A stretch of 64,000 bases of DNA from Azadirachta indica (GCA_022749755.1 CM040452.1:23264773-23328772), one strand, 5' to 3'. Numbered from the stretch's first letter, positions 11,149 to 23,540 are shown. Made by a program: numbers and translations. The notes: generated from the sequence alone by a model not told the origin.

Positions 11149-11956
11149 TGATACGAACTTTGCCAATATCGTGACAAAACCCAACACCGAATATAGTAAA
11201 GAATCCCAAGATTTCCCCAAGACGCAAGTTTATAGAGTCTTGACCCGATACTTATTTAGATAAGAACCAAAACTATGATTTAATCAAACGCCACACCAAG
11301 AATCCTTAAGAAAATACTTAAGAATTTAGATGATAAGTTTGATTGTTTTGAACACCACAAGAAATTAAACTTGAAGAGTTTAAGAACAAGAACTTGTAAG
11401 AAATAATTTAACACTCAAATTACTTGTTTCATTTCAAGAAATGAAAGCCTTTTAATAGGCAAATACAAAGGGGAAATGTCAAAAATTAGGTTATCAATCT
11501 TACCTAACAATTTGACAAAATAAATTCAAACTTTATGACTTTTAAAACCTGTAAATTTCAAACATGAAAACATAAGTAATGACGTCATATATATATAACA
11601 TAAGCAATAACATCGAATGTGTATGATGTAAGTGATTACATCATTTTAAAATTCTTAAAATTACATAAATGGACTATAATTTTTGAACATTTTCATATTA
11701 GTCTTCTTGGACTCCAGTCGCTTGAATGATGTTCACTGAACCTAATTCTTCAAGATGTGTATCTTGAATTATATTTAAATCACACATTTCTTTAATTAGT
11801 CCATTTAAGGCACTTTCCAATGTCTTGGCTCTAACTCTTGTAATCGGTCCACTCGGCATGCTTAGCGAATTATATAAATGCTGTAATTGAGTATCTCCAA
11901 TCTTATCTCTGAGGTTCTCCTCTTGTTTACATAGTTGCACAACTTTGTTTGCATCA
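11149..11956 (-). repeat. 3' LTR of element B1, 808 bp
   Basis: On the minus strand it begins TGATGCAAAC (at 11956) and ends GTATCA (at 11149). It keeps one TGACGTCA palindrome (11580-11587). The second bZIP-like site seen in the other copies has decayed here. Confidence 0.93.
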
Positions 11957-11969
11957 TTCTCCCCCTCTT
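11957..11969 (-). other. Polypurine tract of B1
   Basis: On the minus strand AAGAGGGGGAGAA lies immediately before the first TG of the 3' LTR, the expected site for plus-strand priming. Confidence 0.88.
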
Positions 11970-12898
11970 GAAAAAAATTTGTCCTCAAATCGCTACCTAC
12001 ATTAAAAGGAGATAAGTCAGAAATATTAAAGGTTGTACTAACCCCATACTCGCTTGGTAGTTCAAGTTTGTATGTATTGTCATTGATGCGTTCCACTACT
12101 CGAAATGGGCCATTTCCTCTTAGTAGAAGATTAGAACGTCTTTGCTCAGGAAAACGGTCCTTCCTCGTATATAACCAAACCAAATCTCCTGATTTAAAGA
12201 CAACCTTCTTGCGCCCTTTATTGACTTGCTTGACATATTGTTTCGTTCGTTGTTTTATGTGTTGCCTTGCTTTCTCATGAATCTGCTTAACAAAATCAGA
12301 TTTTTTCTTGCCATCTAAATTAACGCGCTCATTCATAGATAAAGGAGTTAAATGCAAAGGAGTTAGTGGATTAAAATCATAAACAATTTTAAAAGGTGAA
12401 AACATAGTGACGGAATGAACACAACGATTATAAGCAAATTCAACATGCAGCAAGCAATCTTCCCAAGTTTTCAGATTCTTTTGTATGATAGTACGCAACA
12501 AAGTAGACAATGTCCTATTTACTACTTTGGTTTGACCACCTGTTTGTGAGTGACAAGTAGTAGAAAATAATAATTTAGTTCCCAACTTTCTCCACAATGT
12601 CTTCCAAAAGTAACTTAAGAACTTTGCGTCTCGATCTGAGACAATAGTTTTGGGCATTCCATGCAACCTAACAACTTACTTGAAATAAATCAGCTATATG
12701 TGATGCATCATTAGTTTTATGACATGCAATAAAGTGTGCAATCTTAGAAAATCTATCGACAACTACAAAAACTAAGTCTCTCCCCCTCTTTGTCTTAGGT
12801 AATTCTAAAACAAAATTCATAGACATATCGACTCAAGGTACACTAGGAATAGGAAGTGGTGTATACAATCCATGTGGTTGTTGCCTAAACTTAGCTTA
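11957..12898 (-). pseudogene. Integrase of element B1
   Basis: The minus-strand open frame from 12666 continues into the LTR. It holds the second catalytic Asp (IVSDRDAKF), the catalytic Glu region and a C-terminal GPY/F-type module ([20 protein letters not shown] near 12110). No chromodomain was recognised after it. Upstream, at 12667-12898, the first part of the core is interrupted by a stop. Integrase would join cDNA to the genome; this copy is broken at its N-terminal half. Confidence 0.85.
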
Positions 12899-14340
12899 TC
12901 TACAAGTAATGCATCTCGTACAAACCCTTTCTACGTCACGTTTCATGTGCAGCCAAAAGAAATGTTCATGCAATATGTGTAAAGTTTTAGCTACGCCAAA
13001 GTGACCCATCAAACCACCACCGTGCGCTTCTCGAACAAGTACCTCACGCAAGGATGAATATGAAACACACAATTTATTTTCTCGAAATAAGAAATCATCA
13101 TGCAAATAGAACTTCCCACATGCTCCCTTAGTGCAATTCTTAAATAAGTCACAAAAATTAGAGTCCGTTACATATAACTCCTTAATGTACTCAAATCTAA
13201 GAAATTTAGTATCAAGAGTTGAAAGTAAAGCGTACCTACGTGATAGTGCATCAGCAACTATATTTTCTTTGCCTTGTTTGTATTTGATCACATAAGAAAA
13301 TGTCTCAATGAACTCCACCCATTTGGCATGACGTCTGCTTAATTTATGCTGCTCCTTTAAATGTTTCAAGGATTCATAATCCGTATGAATCACAAACTTT
13401 TTGGGCCAAAGTTAATGCTGCCAAGTTTTAGAGTTCGAACCAATGCATACAATTCTTTGTCGTAAGTGGGATAGTTTAAAACCGCGTTATTTAGTTTTTC
13501 ACTAAAGTACGCAATCGGTCTTCCTTCTTGCATTAGTATGCTTCCGATCCCTGTACCTGAAGCATCACACTCTATCTCAAATATTTTAGTAAAGTTAGGT
13601 AAAACAAATAAAGGTGCATTAGTCAATTTTTCTTTGATAAGTTTGAATGCCTTTTCTTGCTCTTTTCCCCACTTGAACGGAACATTCTTCTTGATAACTT
13701 CGATTAAAAAGTGCAGCTATGCTACTAAAATCTCGAACAAATTGCCAATAAAAACTGGCCAATCCATGAAAGCTTCTTACTTGATACGTCGAAGTAGGCG
13801 CTGGCCATTCTTGAATTGCCTTCACCTTCTCTTCATCGACCTCAATCCCTTTAACACTTACAACAAAACCAAGAAACACAAACTTATCCGTGCAAAATGT
13901 ATATTTCTTAAAATTAGCAAATAGTCTTTTTTTTCTTAAAACCTCTAAAACAAGTTTTAAATGTTCAACATGATCATTCAAGTTTTTACTATAAATCAAG
14001 ATATCGTCAAAATAGACTACTACGAATTTACCGATGAAAGCACGCAAAACATGGTTCATAAGTCTCATGAAAGTACTAAAGGCATTAATTAACCCAAAAG
14101 GCATAACTAACCATTCATACAAACCATATTTTGTTTTAAATGCAATTTTCCACTCATCCCCTTCTTTCATCCTAATTTGATGGTATCCACTCTTAAAATC
14201 AATTTTAGAAAATACACAAGATCCATGCAATTCATCTAACATATCATCTAATTGAGGAATGAGATGTCGATACTTTACCGTAATATTGTTGACAGCTCGG
14301 CAATCAATACACATCCTCTATGTCCCATCTTTCTTAGGCA
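12896..14340 (-). pseudogene. RT, RNase H and integrase zinc domain of B1
   Basis: RT lies at 14314-13619 with an intact [10 protein letters not shown] frame change in the connection near 13690-13710 leads to RNase H at 13626-12896 ([39 protein letters not shown]), with a further break at 13390-13420. The HHCC-type zinc domain follows ([23 protein letters not shown]). It belongs to a single gag-pol series and is inactivated by frameshifts. Confidence 0.87.
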
Positions 14341-14463
14341 GTAGTAGCATCAGAACGGCAAAAGGACTCATGCTTTCTTTAAAATACCCTTTCTCCATCA
14401 GCTTATTAACTTGTCGTTAAAGTTCTTTTATCTCTTCGGGATTACTTTTATAAGCTGGTCAGC

Positions 14464-15145
14464 TCAGAATTGTTGCACCAAGTACAAAATCAGTTTGATG
14501 TTCAATTCCTCGAATTGGAGGTAAACCGGGGGCACCTCTTTAGGAAAGACATCCTCGAATTCCTGCAAAAGAAACATAACATTGTTCGACAAAGATCCGG
14601 CAAGATCGTTACTATACAAAAAGGCCTTCTTGTACATAAATACTATAAAGGGCTGTTGTGAAAGTAAAACTCTCTTGATCTCACATTTTTTTTGCAATAA
14701 AATTGTATTTCTCTTTTTTCTCATACATCAATGTTGAAACTCTCTTATTTTTCTTCTCACTCTTTTTCACATTTTTGCCTTTTTCTTTTTCTTTTTTTTT
14801 TTACTCGCTTTTTGTATCTTTAATTGATTTTCAAGAATTTATTTTGGAGTCAATGGTACAAATGATATAAGTTACTTTTTGATGGTAAAAGAGTATCTAT
14901 TTGTGAAACCGTCATGTGTGACTCGTCAATCATACTGCAATGCTCTGCTCAATAGGATGTGACAAGCATGCATAGAAATCATGTCACAAAGGACCTCATC
15001 CTCATACTTGCCAATAGAAAATGCCACCAACACTTGTTTTGTTATCTTGATTTCTTCACAATTGTTTAGCCATTGAAGCTGGTATGGTCGTGGATGTTTC
15101 ATAGTAGGTAATGACAATTTCTCTACTAATATGGTGCTGGCCACA
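14464..15145 (-). pseudogene. Protease and pre-RT linker of B1
   Basis: The minus-strand frame 15144-14926 matches the family A protease (MASTILVEKLSLPTMKHPRP). The frame 14724-14464 matches the pre-RT linker (FIVFMYKKAFLYSNDLAGSL; FLLQEFEDVFPKEV). They are separated by stops and low-complexity Lys/Glu-coding sequence. Confidence 0.8.
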
Positions 15146-15299
15146 TTGGTGCTCTAAAAGCTCGTCTTGCCACTAATAATTCTTCTTTCGTAGCATATTG
15201 CCCTTCGTAGTTATCTTCAAGAAATGGCATGTCTTCTATTTCATCTTCTTCTTCTCCTTCCGACTCAATCTTCCCTTGAACATTGATTACCATTACCTT

Positions 15300-16394
15300 T
15301 TTATATGGGCATTGGATAGCTGTATGATCCCTACCTTGACATTAGAACACTTAATGTCACAATTTCTAGAAGCTTGTTTTTGTGGTGGATTCAATGTTAC
15401 CTTGTTTTTGTGGCACAACTTGTTTAGCATCCTTAGAAGTTTCGGAATTAGACTTTATTAATGGAAATTCCTGCCATTTAGGAGTTGATCTCCATGAGTT
15501 TGTAGCATTCATGCTTGCTCCTCTCCTAGCCATGTTTCTTCGCTTCAATTGTTGCTCAACTTTGATGGCTTGATGTACCATATCTGTCAACTCTACATAA
15601 TGTTGTATTTCCACCACATCTGCGATATCACAATTTAAACCATGTAAGAATCTAGCCATGGTAGCTTCTCTATCCTCCTCTACATTTGCTCGGATCATAA
15701 CAACCTTCATCTCTTTATAGTATTCATCTACGTTTTTAGATCCTTGAATTAGACGCTGCAATTTGTTGAACAACTCCCGATGGTAGTAGCTTGCAATGAA
15801 ACGTCTTTTCATTATTGTTTTCATCTCGTCGCACGTTTCAACAGGACGTTCTTGATTTCTTCTCTTATCCTTCAATAATTGATCCCACCAAAAAATCGCA
15901 TAATCAGTAAATTCAATGGCCGCAAGTTTTACTTTTTTGATCTCGGAGTAGTTGTGACAATCGAAAGTCATCTTTATTTTCTTCTCCCACTCTAAATAAG
16001 CTTTAGGATCGCTTCTACCTTGGAATGGTGGAATTTTCACCTTAATACTTCCTAAATCATCTTCCAACTTAGGTCTACCCAACCTAACTTCTCTATTCCC
16101 ATAACCATGCAAATTTCTGCCCCAATTCATTGGTGATTCATCTAACTCCTCATCATTCTCAACATTAGCCCATTGTACCCTTGGTTGCACTTGCCTAGGT
16201 GGTTGTCTAATGGAAGAGCTTTGATGTTACCTTCTTGATGTCTCTTCTTCCAACCAATCCATCCTCTCATGGATTGGTTCTAACTCAGCCCTCATCATCC
16301 GTCTCATCTCCCCTAATAACGTTTTCAATTATGGGTTCGGGGTGGTTGGTTGTTGTATCCCAGCAGTTGAATTTTCTTCTTGATTGTGCGACAT
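15300..16394 (-). pseudogene. gag of element B1
   Basis: The likely start ATG is at 16394 (minus strand) and is followed by an in-frame stop near 16331. The main open frame 16190-15366 holds the gag capsid-like domain ([60 protein letters not shown]). The C-x2-C-x4-H-x4-C zinc knuckle at about 15305-15345 is split by a frameshift. It aligns along its length with the family A gag at 4207-5250, so A and B are sister families. Confidence 0.86.
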
Positions 16395-16908
16395 ATTTAA
16401 AATCTGCAAAATAAAGTGAGAAACCTCACAAGCACTCTCTCACATGTTTTCACTCACTCTCGTGTTTAAGCACTCAAATGTTCTCACACTCGCACACTCT
16501 TAATCAAAATTTTAGTAACAATTTTAAGATGAGAAGCAACCAAAACAAATCACAAGATTCAATAAACAATTCTTAAGAAATTGATGCAAACAATGACAAT
16601 ATTGGATCAAGAATAAGGAATATTAGGCTAATACTATAAGAAATTATGAATTTAATAGATAACAATAATTCTCTCTTTTTTTTCTCTTTTTTTTGCTTTG
16701 TTTCCTTTTTTTTTTTTACAAGTAAAAATGAAAATATGAACTCAAAATAAATTGAAGAAAGTAAAACACAAAATTTGAATTTGGACCAATCAAGGAGGAA
16801 TTTGGCCACAATATATATATATTTGTATTTCTTTTTTAGAATTGTAATTTAAAAAGTAAAGGAACAATAAAGAGGTAGAGGATAACTTAAACTTGCCTTG
16901 AAACCAAA

Positions 16909-16920
16909 GTTCTGATACCA
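16909..16920 (-). other. Primer-binding site of B1
   Basis: On the minus strand TGGTATCAGAAC begins 2 bases after the end of the 5' LTR. It differs from the initiator tRNA-Met complement by one base. Confidence 0.85.
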
Positions 16921-16922
16921 AA

Positions 16923-17672
16923 TGATACGAACCTCGCCAATATCGTGACGAAACCCAACACCGAATATAGTAAAGAGTCCCAAAATTTTCCAAGACGCAA
17001 GTTTATAGAGCCTTGACCCGATACCTATCTAGATAAGAATCAAGACTATGATTTAATCAAACGCCACACCAAAAATCTTTAAAAAAACACTTAAGAATTT
17101 AGATGATAAGTTTGGTTATTTTGAACGCCATAAGAAAATAAACTTGAAGAGTTCAAGAATAAGATCTTGTAAGAAATAACTTAACATTCAAATTGCTTGT
17201 TTCATTTCAAGAAATAAAAGCCTTTTTATAGGCAAATACAAAGGGGAAATGTCAAAAGATAGGTTATCAATCTTACCTAACAATTTGACAAAATAAATTC
17301 AAATTTTATGACTTTTAAAACCTATAAATTTCAAATATGAAAACATAAACAATGACGTCATATATATATAACGTAAGCAATGACGTCGAATGTGTATGAT
17401 GTAAGTGATTACATCATTTTAAGATTCTTAAAATTACATAAATGGACTATAATTTTCAAACATTTTCATATTAGTTTTCTTGGACTTCGGTCGCTTGAAT
17501 GATGTTCATTGAGCCTAATTCTTCAATACGTATATCTTGAATTGTATTTGAATCACACATCTTTTTAATTAGTCCATTTAAGGCACAACTTCGTTTACAT
17601 GGTTGAGTGTCTCCAACCTTATGTCTGAGGTTCTCCTCTTGTTTACATGGTTGCACAACTTCATTTGCATCA
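16923..17672 (-). repeat. 5' LTR of element B1, 750 bp
   Basis: Same ends as the 3' LTR, but a ~60-bp block near 17585 is replaced by a short extra copy of the neighbouring CACAACTTCGTTTACATGG sequence, hence 750 rather than 808 bp. It keeps TGACGTCA at 17354-17361 and TAACGTAAGCAATGACGTCG at 17370-17389. Confidence 0.92.
17370..17389 (-). promoter_or_regulatory. as-1/ocs-like bZIP site in B1 5' LTR
   Basis: TAACGTAAGCAATGACGTCG resembles the 20-bp ocs palindrome and as-1 elements (two TGACG-type half sites about 12 bp apart). A perfect TGACGTCA lies 8 bp away at 17354-17361. Such sites bind TGA-class bZIP factors and respond to salicylate, auxin and xenobiotic stress. The function is inferred from sequence only. 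Confidence 0.6.
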
Positions 17673-17677
17673 AATCC

Positions 17678-18546
17678 CACGAGTGACTTTTCTTTAATAG
17701 GTTAGTTAGTGGAGCTGCTCTTACCAAATAGTTCTTGATGAAGCGTCGATAGTAGTTAACTAACCCCAAGAAAGATTGAAGGTCGTGCACGTTGGTCGGA
17801 GGTTCCCACTCTTGAATAGCTTGCACCTTAGCCTTATCCATCATCAATGTTATCTTATGGCCCAAGAAATGAACTTCTCGTTACTCAAAAAAGCATTTCT
17901 CCTTTTTCACGTATAGCTCATTCTTTCGCAATACTTGAAACAACTTCTTAAGATGTGCCACGTGTTCTTCCAAGGTGTTGCTATATACAATAATATCATA
18001 CAAATATAGCACCACAAATTGATCGAGATAGAGATGGAATAGCTTGTTCATCAATGTGCTAAAAGTAGATGGTGCATTTGTTAGTCTGAAAGGCATGATT
18101 AAAAATTTGTAAGGACCGTACCTTGTTACGCATGTTGTTTTTGGCTCATCTCCCTCCGCTATGCGTACTTGATAATAACCCGACCTTAGATCAAGTTTGG
18201 AGAAGTACCATGCTTTCCCAAGTTGATTGAAAAGATCGGCAATGAGTGGAACTGGATACTTGTTCTTGATGGTGACCTTATTAAGTGCCTGATAGTCGAT
18301 GCACATCCGTAGTGTCCCATCCTTCTTATTTTGGAACAAAACTGGAGCGCCGAATGGTGCCTTAAATGGTCAAATGTAGCCCGCATCAAGTAAATTTTGG
18401 AGCTGCATTTCAACTCTTGCAACTCTGGTGGAGCGTGCCGGTATGGACTCATGGCGGGAGGTTTGATGTCTGGTTCCAATTCGATTTTGTGATCCACCTT
18501 CCTCCTTGGTGAAAGTTTTTTGGACAATTCTTTGAAAGTTTTTTGA
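17678..18546 (-). pseudogene. Family C (CRM-like) reverse transcriptase, 5' part
   Basis: Minus-strand frames 18569-18186, 18339-17881 and 17865-17678 carry [60 protein letters not shown] and [13 protein letters not shown]. The text is typical of chromovirus (CRM-like) RT. The catalytic motif reads YLYD where YLDD is expected, so this copy is dead. The 5' side ends at about 18546 by a short-homology junction (GAAAG) with family A protease sequence. The 3' side continues across element B1 into 11143-9838. Confidence 0.86.
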
Positions 18547-18579
18547 AAGTGGTAAGGCTCTTGTATCAAGAAGAGTGTT

Positions 18580-18955
18580 GAATATGCAAGTTCAATAGGA
18601 AGAATGTGATCAAAGAGAGAATCTCTTCCATACTAGGTCTCTTGTAAAGGATAGAGTTTGTGATGTGATAATTGATGGTGGCAGTGTAACTAATGTTGCT
18701 AATACTACTCTTGTAGAAAAGTTGGGGTTACCTACTTTAAAACATCTACATCCTTACAAGTTGAAGTGGTTCAATAATTGTGGACAAGTTAGGGTGACAA
18801 AGCAAGTTCTTATTGTCTTCAAAATAGGCAAGTATAGAGATAAGTTGTTGTTTGATGTAGTGCCCATGCATACTGGTCATCTCTTGTTGGGACGCCCTTG
18901 GCAATTTGATAGAAGGGTGTTGCATAATGGTTTCACAAATTATTACACTTTTTAG
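18580..18955 (+). pseudogene. Protease region of A3
   Basis: The frame from 18665 to 18955 contains MIIDGGSVTNVANTTLV and HLLLGRPWQFDRRV, like A2. The beginning is out of frame (an indel near 18600-18640), and a TAG stops it at 18953. Confidence 0.82.
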
Positions 18956-19221
18956 AAGAATGAGAAGAAAATTATTCTTATACCACTTTCACCTAAAGAA
19001 GTTTATGAGGGTGAGCTTAGAAGAATGCAAAGTCAAAGAGAAAACAAGAGTGAGGAGAAAAGACTAAGTGAAAGTGTAAGAAAAGAGAATGAGTTTTCAA
19101 AAGAAAAGAGTGGCAAAAATAATGAGAAAGAAAAAAAGTGAGTTCGAATGAAGAGGGATAGAATTCAAATAAGGAAAAAAGAGTAGAGGAAAAAGAAAAA
19201 ATTGAGTGTAAAAAAAAACAA

Positions 19222-21915
19222 GTGAGCTTTTATGCAAAAAGGAGTGATATTAAGGAGGCTTCGTTTTCAAACAAAAGTATACTTGTACTTATATATAAGA
19301 AACTTTACTTAAACACTATTGACCTTAATACTTCTTTGTCTATTGCATTTGTTTCTCTTTTACAGGCTTATGAAGATGTTTTTCCTGAGGAGATATCCAA
19401 TGAATTGCCACCCATTAGGGGTATCGAGTATCAGATCGATTTCATTTATGGAGCTTCAAATCCAAATAAACCAGCCTATAGGAGTAATCCCGAGGAGACA
19501 AAGGAGCTTCAAAGGCAAGTTGAGGAGTTGTTAACCAAGGGATATATGTTAGTGAAAGTATGAGTCCATGTGCTGTTCCTATTCTATTAGTACCTAAGAA
19601 AGATAGCTCTTGGCGTATATGTGTTGATTGTCGTGCAATTAATAACATTACGGTAAAGTATCGCCATCCTATTCCTAGGCTAGATGATATGCTTGATAAA
19701 TTGCATGGTTCTACTATCTTTTAGTAAAATCGATTTGAAAAGTGGATATCATCAAATTCGCACAAGAGAGGGCAATGAGTGGAAAACTGTATTCAAAACA
19801 AAATATGACTTGTATGAATGGTTAGTTATGCCTTTTGGCTTATTTAATGCATCTAGTACTTTAATGAGGCTTAATAATAATGTTTTGAAATATTTAATTG
19901 GAATATTTGTTATTATATACTTTGATGATATTCTTGTGTATTCCAAAAATTCGAATGAACATGTAGAACATTTAAGAGCTGTACTTGATATTTTGAGAAA
20001 AGAAAAGTTATATGCTAACCTTCAAAAGATTTATTGTGTTTTTAGGTTTTGTAGTAAGTGTTAAAGGTGTTGAAGTTGATGAAGAGAAGGTAAGTGCTAT
20101 TAAAAATTAGCCTACTCCTAAATCAGTAAATGAGGTAAGAAGCTTTCATGGATTGGCTAGTTTTTATAGACGTTTTGTAAAAGATTTTTAGCACCATTGC
20201 GGCACCCTTTATAAAGGTAATTAAAAAGAATTGTACTTTTAAGTGGGACAAAGAATAAGAGCATGCATTTATTTTATTGAAAGATAAGCTTTGTAAGGCA
20301 CCTATTCTTACTTTGCCTAACTTCGTTAATACTTTTGAACTTGAATGTGATGTATCAGGATTGGGCATTGGGGGGCTGTTTTTATGCAGGAAAAGAGGCC
20401 AATCGCCTACTTTAGTAAAAAACTTCATGGCGCCTCATTAAATTATCCTACTTACGACAAAGAGCTTTATATTTTGGTTAGAACTTTGGAAAACTTGCAG
20501 CATTACTTATGGCCTAAGGAATTTGTTATTCATACTAATCATCAATCTTTGAAGTTCATAAAAGGGAAAGGTAAGTTGAACAAACAACATGCCAAATGGG
20601 TCAAATTTATTGAGACTTTTCCTTGTGTGATTAAATACAAGCAAGGTAAAAACAATGTTGTGGCCAATGCACTTTCAAGTAGGTATACTTTATTAATGCT
20701 TTAGATGCAAGAATGCTTGAATTTGAACATATTAAAACTCTTCATGCTGATGATACTAACTTTTCTAGCATTTTCAAAGCATGTGAAAAAGCTGCATATG
20801 GTAAGTTTTATAGAATTGAAGGGTTTTTGTTTAAGGAAAATAAATTGTGCATACTTATTTGTTCTCTGAAAGAATTGCTTGTAAAAAAGTTTCATGGGGG
20901 TGGTTCAATGGGATATTTTGCCATTATAAAAACTTTAGATGCTTTAGATGAACATTTCTATTGGCCTAAAATGAAAAAGGATGTGCAAAGAATTTGTGCT
21001 AGATGTGTTGTGTGCAAACACACTAAATCTAAAGTTTTAAATCAAGGTTTGTGTACTCCTTTACCTGTTTCTAGTGAATCTTCGATTAATATTTTCATGA
21101 ATTTTGTTTTGGGTTTACCTAGATCAAGAAAAGGGAAAGATTCTATTTTTGTAGTGATTGATAAGTTTTCCAAGATGTCACATTTTATACCTTGTAATAA
21201 AACTAATGATGCCATTAACATTGCAAATCTGTTTTTAAGGGAAGTAGTGCGTTTGCATGGCATTCCAAAAACTATTATTAGTGATAAAGATGTGAAGTTT
21301 ATAAGTCATTTTTAGAAAGTTTTGTGAAATAAATTGGATACTAAATTATTATTTTCTACTACTTTTCACCCACAAACTGATGGTCAAACAGAAATTATGA
21401 ATAGGACTTTGCGAACTTTGTTGCGTGCTATTGTCCAAAAGAATTTGAAGAATTGGGAAGAGTGCATTCCATTTGTTGAATTTGCATATAATAGAGTTGT
21501 GCATTCTACCACTGGTTTTTCACCTTTTGAAATTGTTTATGAGTTTAACCTACTAACCCCTTTGGATTTAGTTCCTATACCTTGTGATGAAAGAACTAGC
21601 TTAGATGAGAAAACGAAGGCAAAATTGGTGAGAAAATTACATGCAGATGTGCACAAGAACATTGAAAAGAAGAATCAACAAATTACAAGCCAAGTAAACA
21701 AAGACGAAGGCGTATTGTATTCGAGCCTGGTGATTGGGTTTGAGTACATATGCGAAAGGAAAGGTTTCCAACTCAAAGGAAGTCAAACCTTCATACAAGA
21801 GGAGATGGTTCTTTTCAAGTTGTTGAGAAGATCAATGATAATGCCTACAAATTAGATCTTTCTGGTGAGTATACTGTGAATGCAATTTTTGATGTGGCTG
21901 ATCTTTCTCCTTGAT
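19222..21915 (+). pseudogene. RT, RNase H and integrase of A3, many stops
   Basis: Order on the plus strand: pre-RT linker (19222-19560); RT, with a frame change near 19555 and a one-base insertion near 19725, then YFDDILVYS near 19920; connection with stops near 20063 and 20190; RNase H (20384-20704); integrase zinc region (CARCVVCKHTKSK near 20995); catalytic core (FMNFVLGLPRSRKGKDSIFV, then IISDKDVKF, then [15 protein letters not shown] at 21367); and a C-terminal part to about 21915. It has about ten disabling lesions. Confidence 0.88.
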
Positions 21916-21962
21916 GTAGATGGTGAGGATTCGTGGACGAATCATCTTGAAGAGTGAGGGAA

Positions 21963-22810
21963 TGATGCAAATATGGATGCACACAAGAGTAATGATCCAA
22001 TTCAGCTACCTAGTGGTCCCGTTATAAGAGCAAGAATGAAGAAATTCAAGAATGCATTGAATGAGATGATTCAAGGCTTGTGGGATGATCTTGCAACAAT
22101 TCAGGGGTGCAACAAAGAGTCAAATATCAAGCTTGAACTTCAAGACAATAATCAGAGCTTGGTAACATTGACACAAGTATAAGAACGCAAAACTTGAAGA
22201 TTAAAGCTTTTATGGAATTCGAATTCTCAAATCTGTACAAGGCCATATTCGAATGATGTCTCAAGGCTAAGCAAGCATGTTCAAGTCTTTTATTTGTAAT
22301 TCGAATCAAATCTTCATTATGATGAAAGTTTCGGATTTCATGCGCCATTTGAGCTAAGTTGCTGTTCAAGCCCATTATCTATCTTAGTAATATTTATAAA
22401 CATATGTTATTTACTTTGTTATGTGTTTGGGCTGTTAATGTTAATTATTAAACTCAAATTCAGTTTATTTTAATTTAAGTTAGAATAAGTTTAGTCTTGT
22501 GGCCAAACACTCTATTTAGGGTTACTTATTTCTTATAACCTTATATATTCAGCCACATGCTCATATGGAAAACAATCATTACTCTTTAAGTGAAATAAAA
22601 TTGAGAGTATTTCTCTTGTTTTGATTCTTGCTTGAATCAATATTTTTACAATCATAGCTAATTACTTTGAGAGTATTTTATTTTAAGATTTTATTTCACA
22701 AGTTGAAATTGGGTTGCAGATTTGGGTAAATCTGATTTAACTTTCCAAGAGGTTACGTCTATGCGTAAAGATATTGGGTCTCAAGTTTAATATACTCGAG
22801 GTTTGTATCA
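21963..22810 (+). repeat. Family A LTR (3' LTR of A3), 848 bp
   Basis: Starts TGATGCAAAT directly after a polypurine tract and ends GTATCA. The following base begins a family B LTR fragment, so CTAAT (22811-22815) is the expected right-hand target duplication. Confidence 0.92.
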
Positions 22811-23025
22811 CTAATTTTTCAAGACGTGTATTTTCAATTGCATTTGAATCACACATATTTTTAATTAATCTATTTAAGGCACTTTGCAATATATTAACTC
22901 TGGCTCTTATAATTGGTCCACTCAGCACACTTAGCGAATTATATAACTGTTGTAATTGAGTGTCTCTAGTCTTATGTGAGAGTTTCTTCTCTTATTTGCA
23001 TGGTTGCACAACTTCGTTTGCATCA
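22811..23025 (-). repeat. Family B LTR fragment (U3 side)
   Basis: Collinear with 11745-11956 of element B1 and ends at GTTTGCATCA, the U3 terminus on the minus strand. The rest of this LTR is absent, apparently displaced by the family A element on its left. Confidence 0.87.
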
Positions 23026-23540
23026 ACAATTTCGGCTCCGAAAGTCATATAGTTTCAACTTTTCCGTTTTCAAATTAAAACGCACCACAAAGGTCCTCAC
23101 GCGATGGAGAGCAACAAGAAGTGTGGCCTGTCTCGGTTGAGGATCCATGCGATGCATTTTAATTGAAAGACATATGTCCGTCCATAGACTTGAGTTAGAA
23201 TTATGAGTTAAACTAAGCTGACTCACACAGTGAACTTAACGGTGGTGATTTTTTTTCATTTGACGGAGTCAAACTCAAGTTGGAGAAGTTGTAGGATATT
23301 TTAATTCGAAAACAAAGAAGTTGAAAATATAAGATTCTCGAGGTCGAAATTATCAAATGCCAAAAGTACACGAAAGACGATTTTAATTCTAGGCGGGCCA
23401 CACGTCTTGTTACTCAACATCGCGTGAAGATCATTACAGTGCCTTTTAATTCGAAAACGGAAAAGTTGAAAATGTGCGATTTTCGGGGCTAGAATTGTTA
23501 AACACTAAAAGTACGCAAAAAACGATTGAAATTAATTTGT
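23026..23540. repeat. Cluster of direct and inverted ~60-90-bp repeats
   Basis: Two direct copies of a ~90-bp block lie at 23298-23388 and 23443-23532, 145 bp apart. An inverted copy of the first 60 bp lies at about 23023-23082. The shared core reads AATTCGAAAAC(G/A), then AAGTTGAAAAT, then a TCGGGG-like box, then AAAAGTAC. Further copies lie at 24325-24392 and 7877-7935. No coding frame was found. These look like subrepeats of an unrecognised element or its LTR. Confidence 0.7.

Larger units (their letters stand above)
11149..17672 (-). mobile_element. Family B Ty3/gypsy element B1, structurally complete
   Basis: It is 6524 bp on the minus strand. The 5' LTR is 16923-17672, primer-binding site 16909-16920, gag, protease, RT, RNase H and integrase follow in the usual Ty3/gypsy order, a polypurine tract lies at 11957-11969, and the 3' LTR is 11149-11956. 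Both sides carry the 5-bp direct repeat AATCC (11144-11148 and 17673-17677). The flanking family C pol resumes in register across the element, so this is a genuine insertion with ends exactly defined. Coding frames are broken in gag, pol and integrase. Confidence 0.95.
18546..22810 (+). mobile_element. Family A element A3, 5'-truncated
   Basis: A plus-strand copy that begins inside protease and then runs through RT, RNase H, integrase, a polypurine tract (GAAGAGTGAGGGAA, 21949-21962) and a complete 3' LTR. The 5' LTR, leader and gag are missing because the family C fragment is joined on the left. It is the only family A copy here with a near-complete RNase H and integrase. Confidence 0.9.

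Noticed and set aside
12068..12280. Plus-strand frames within the minus-strand retroelement B1
   Set aside because: They are shadows of the integrase and gag reading frames on the other strand.
16909..16920. Primer-binding sites as tRNA genes
   Set aside because: Only the 12-base complement to a tRNA 3' end is present, with no cloverleaf around it. No tRNA or rRNA gene was found in the window.
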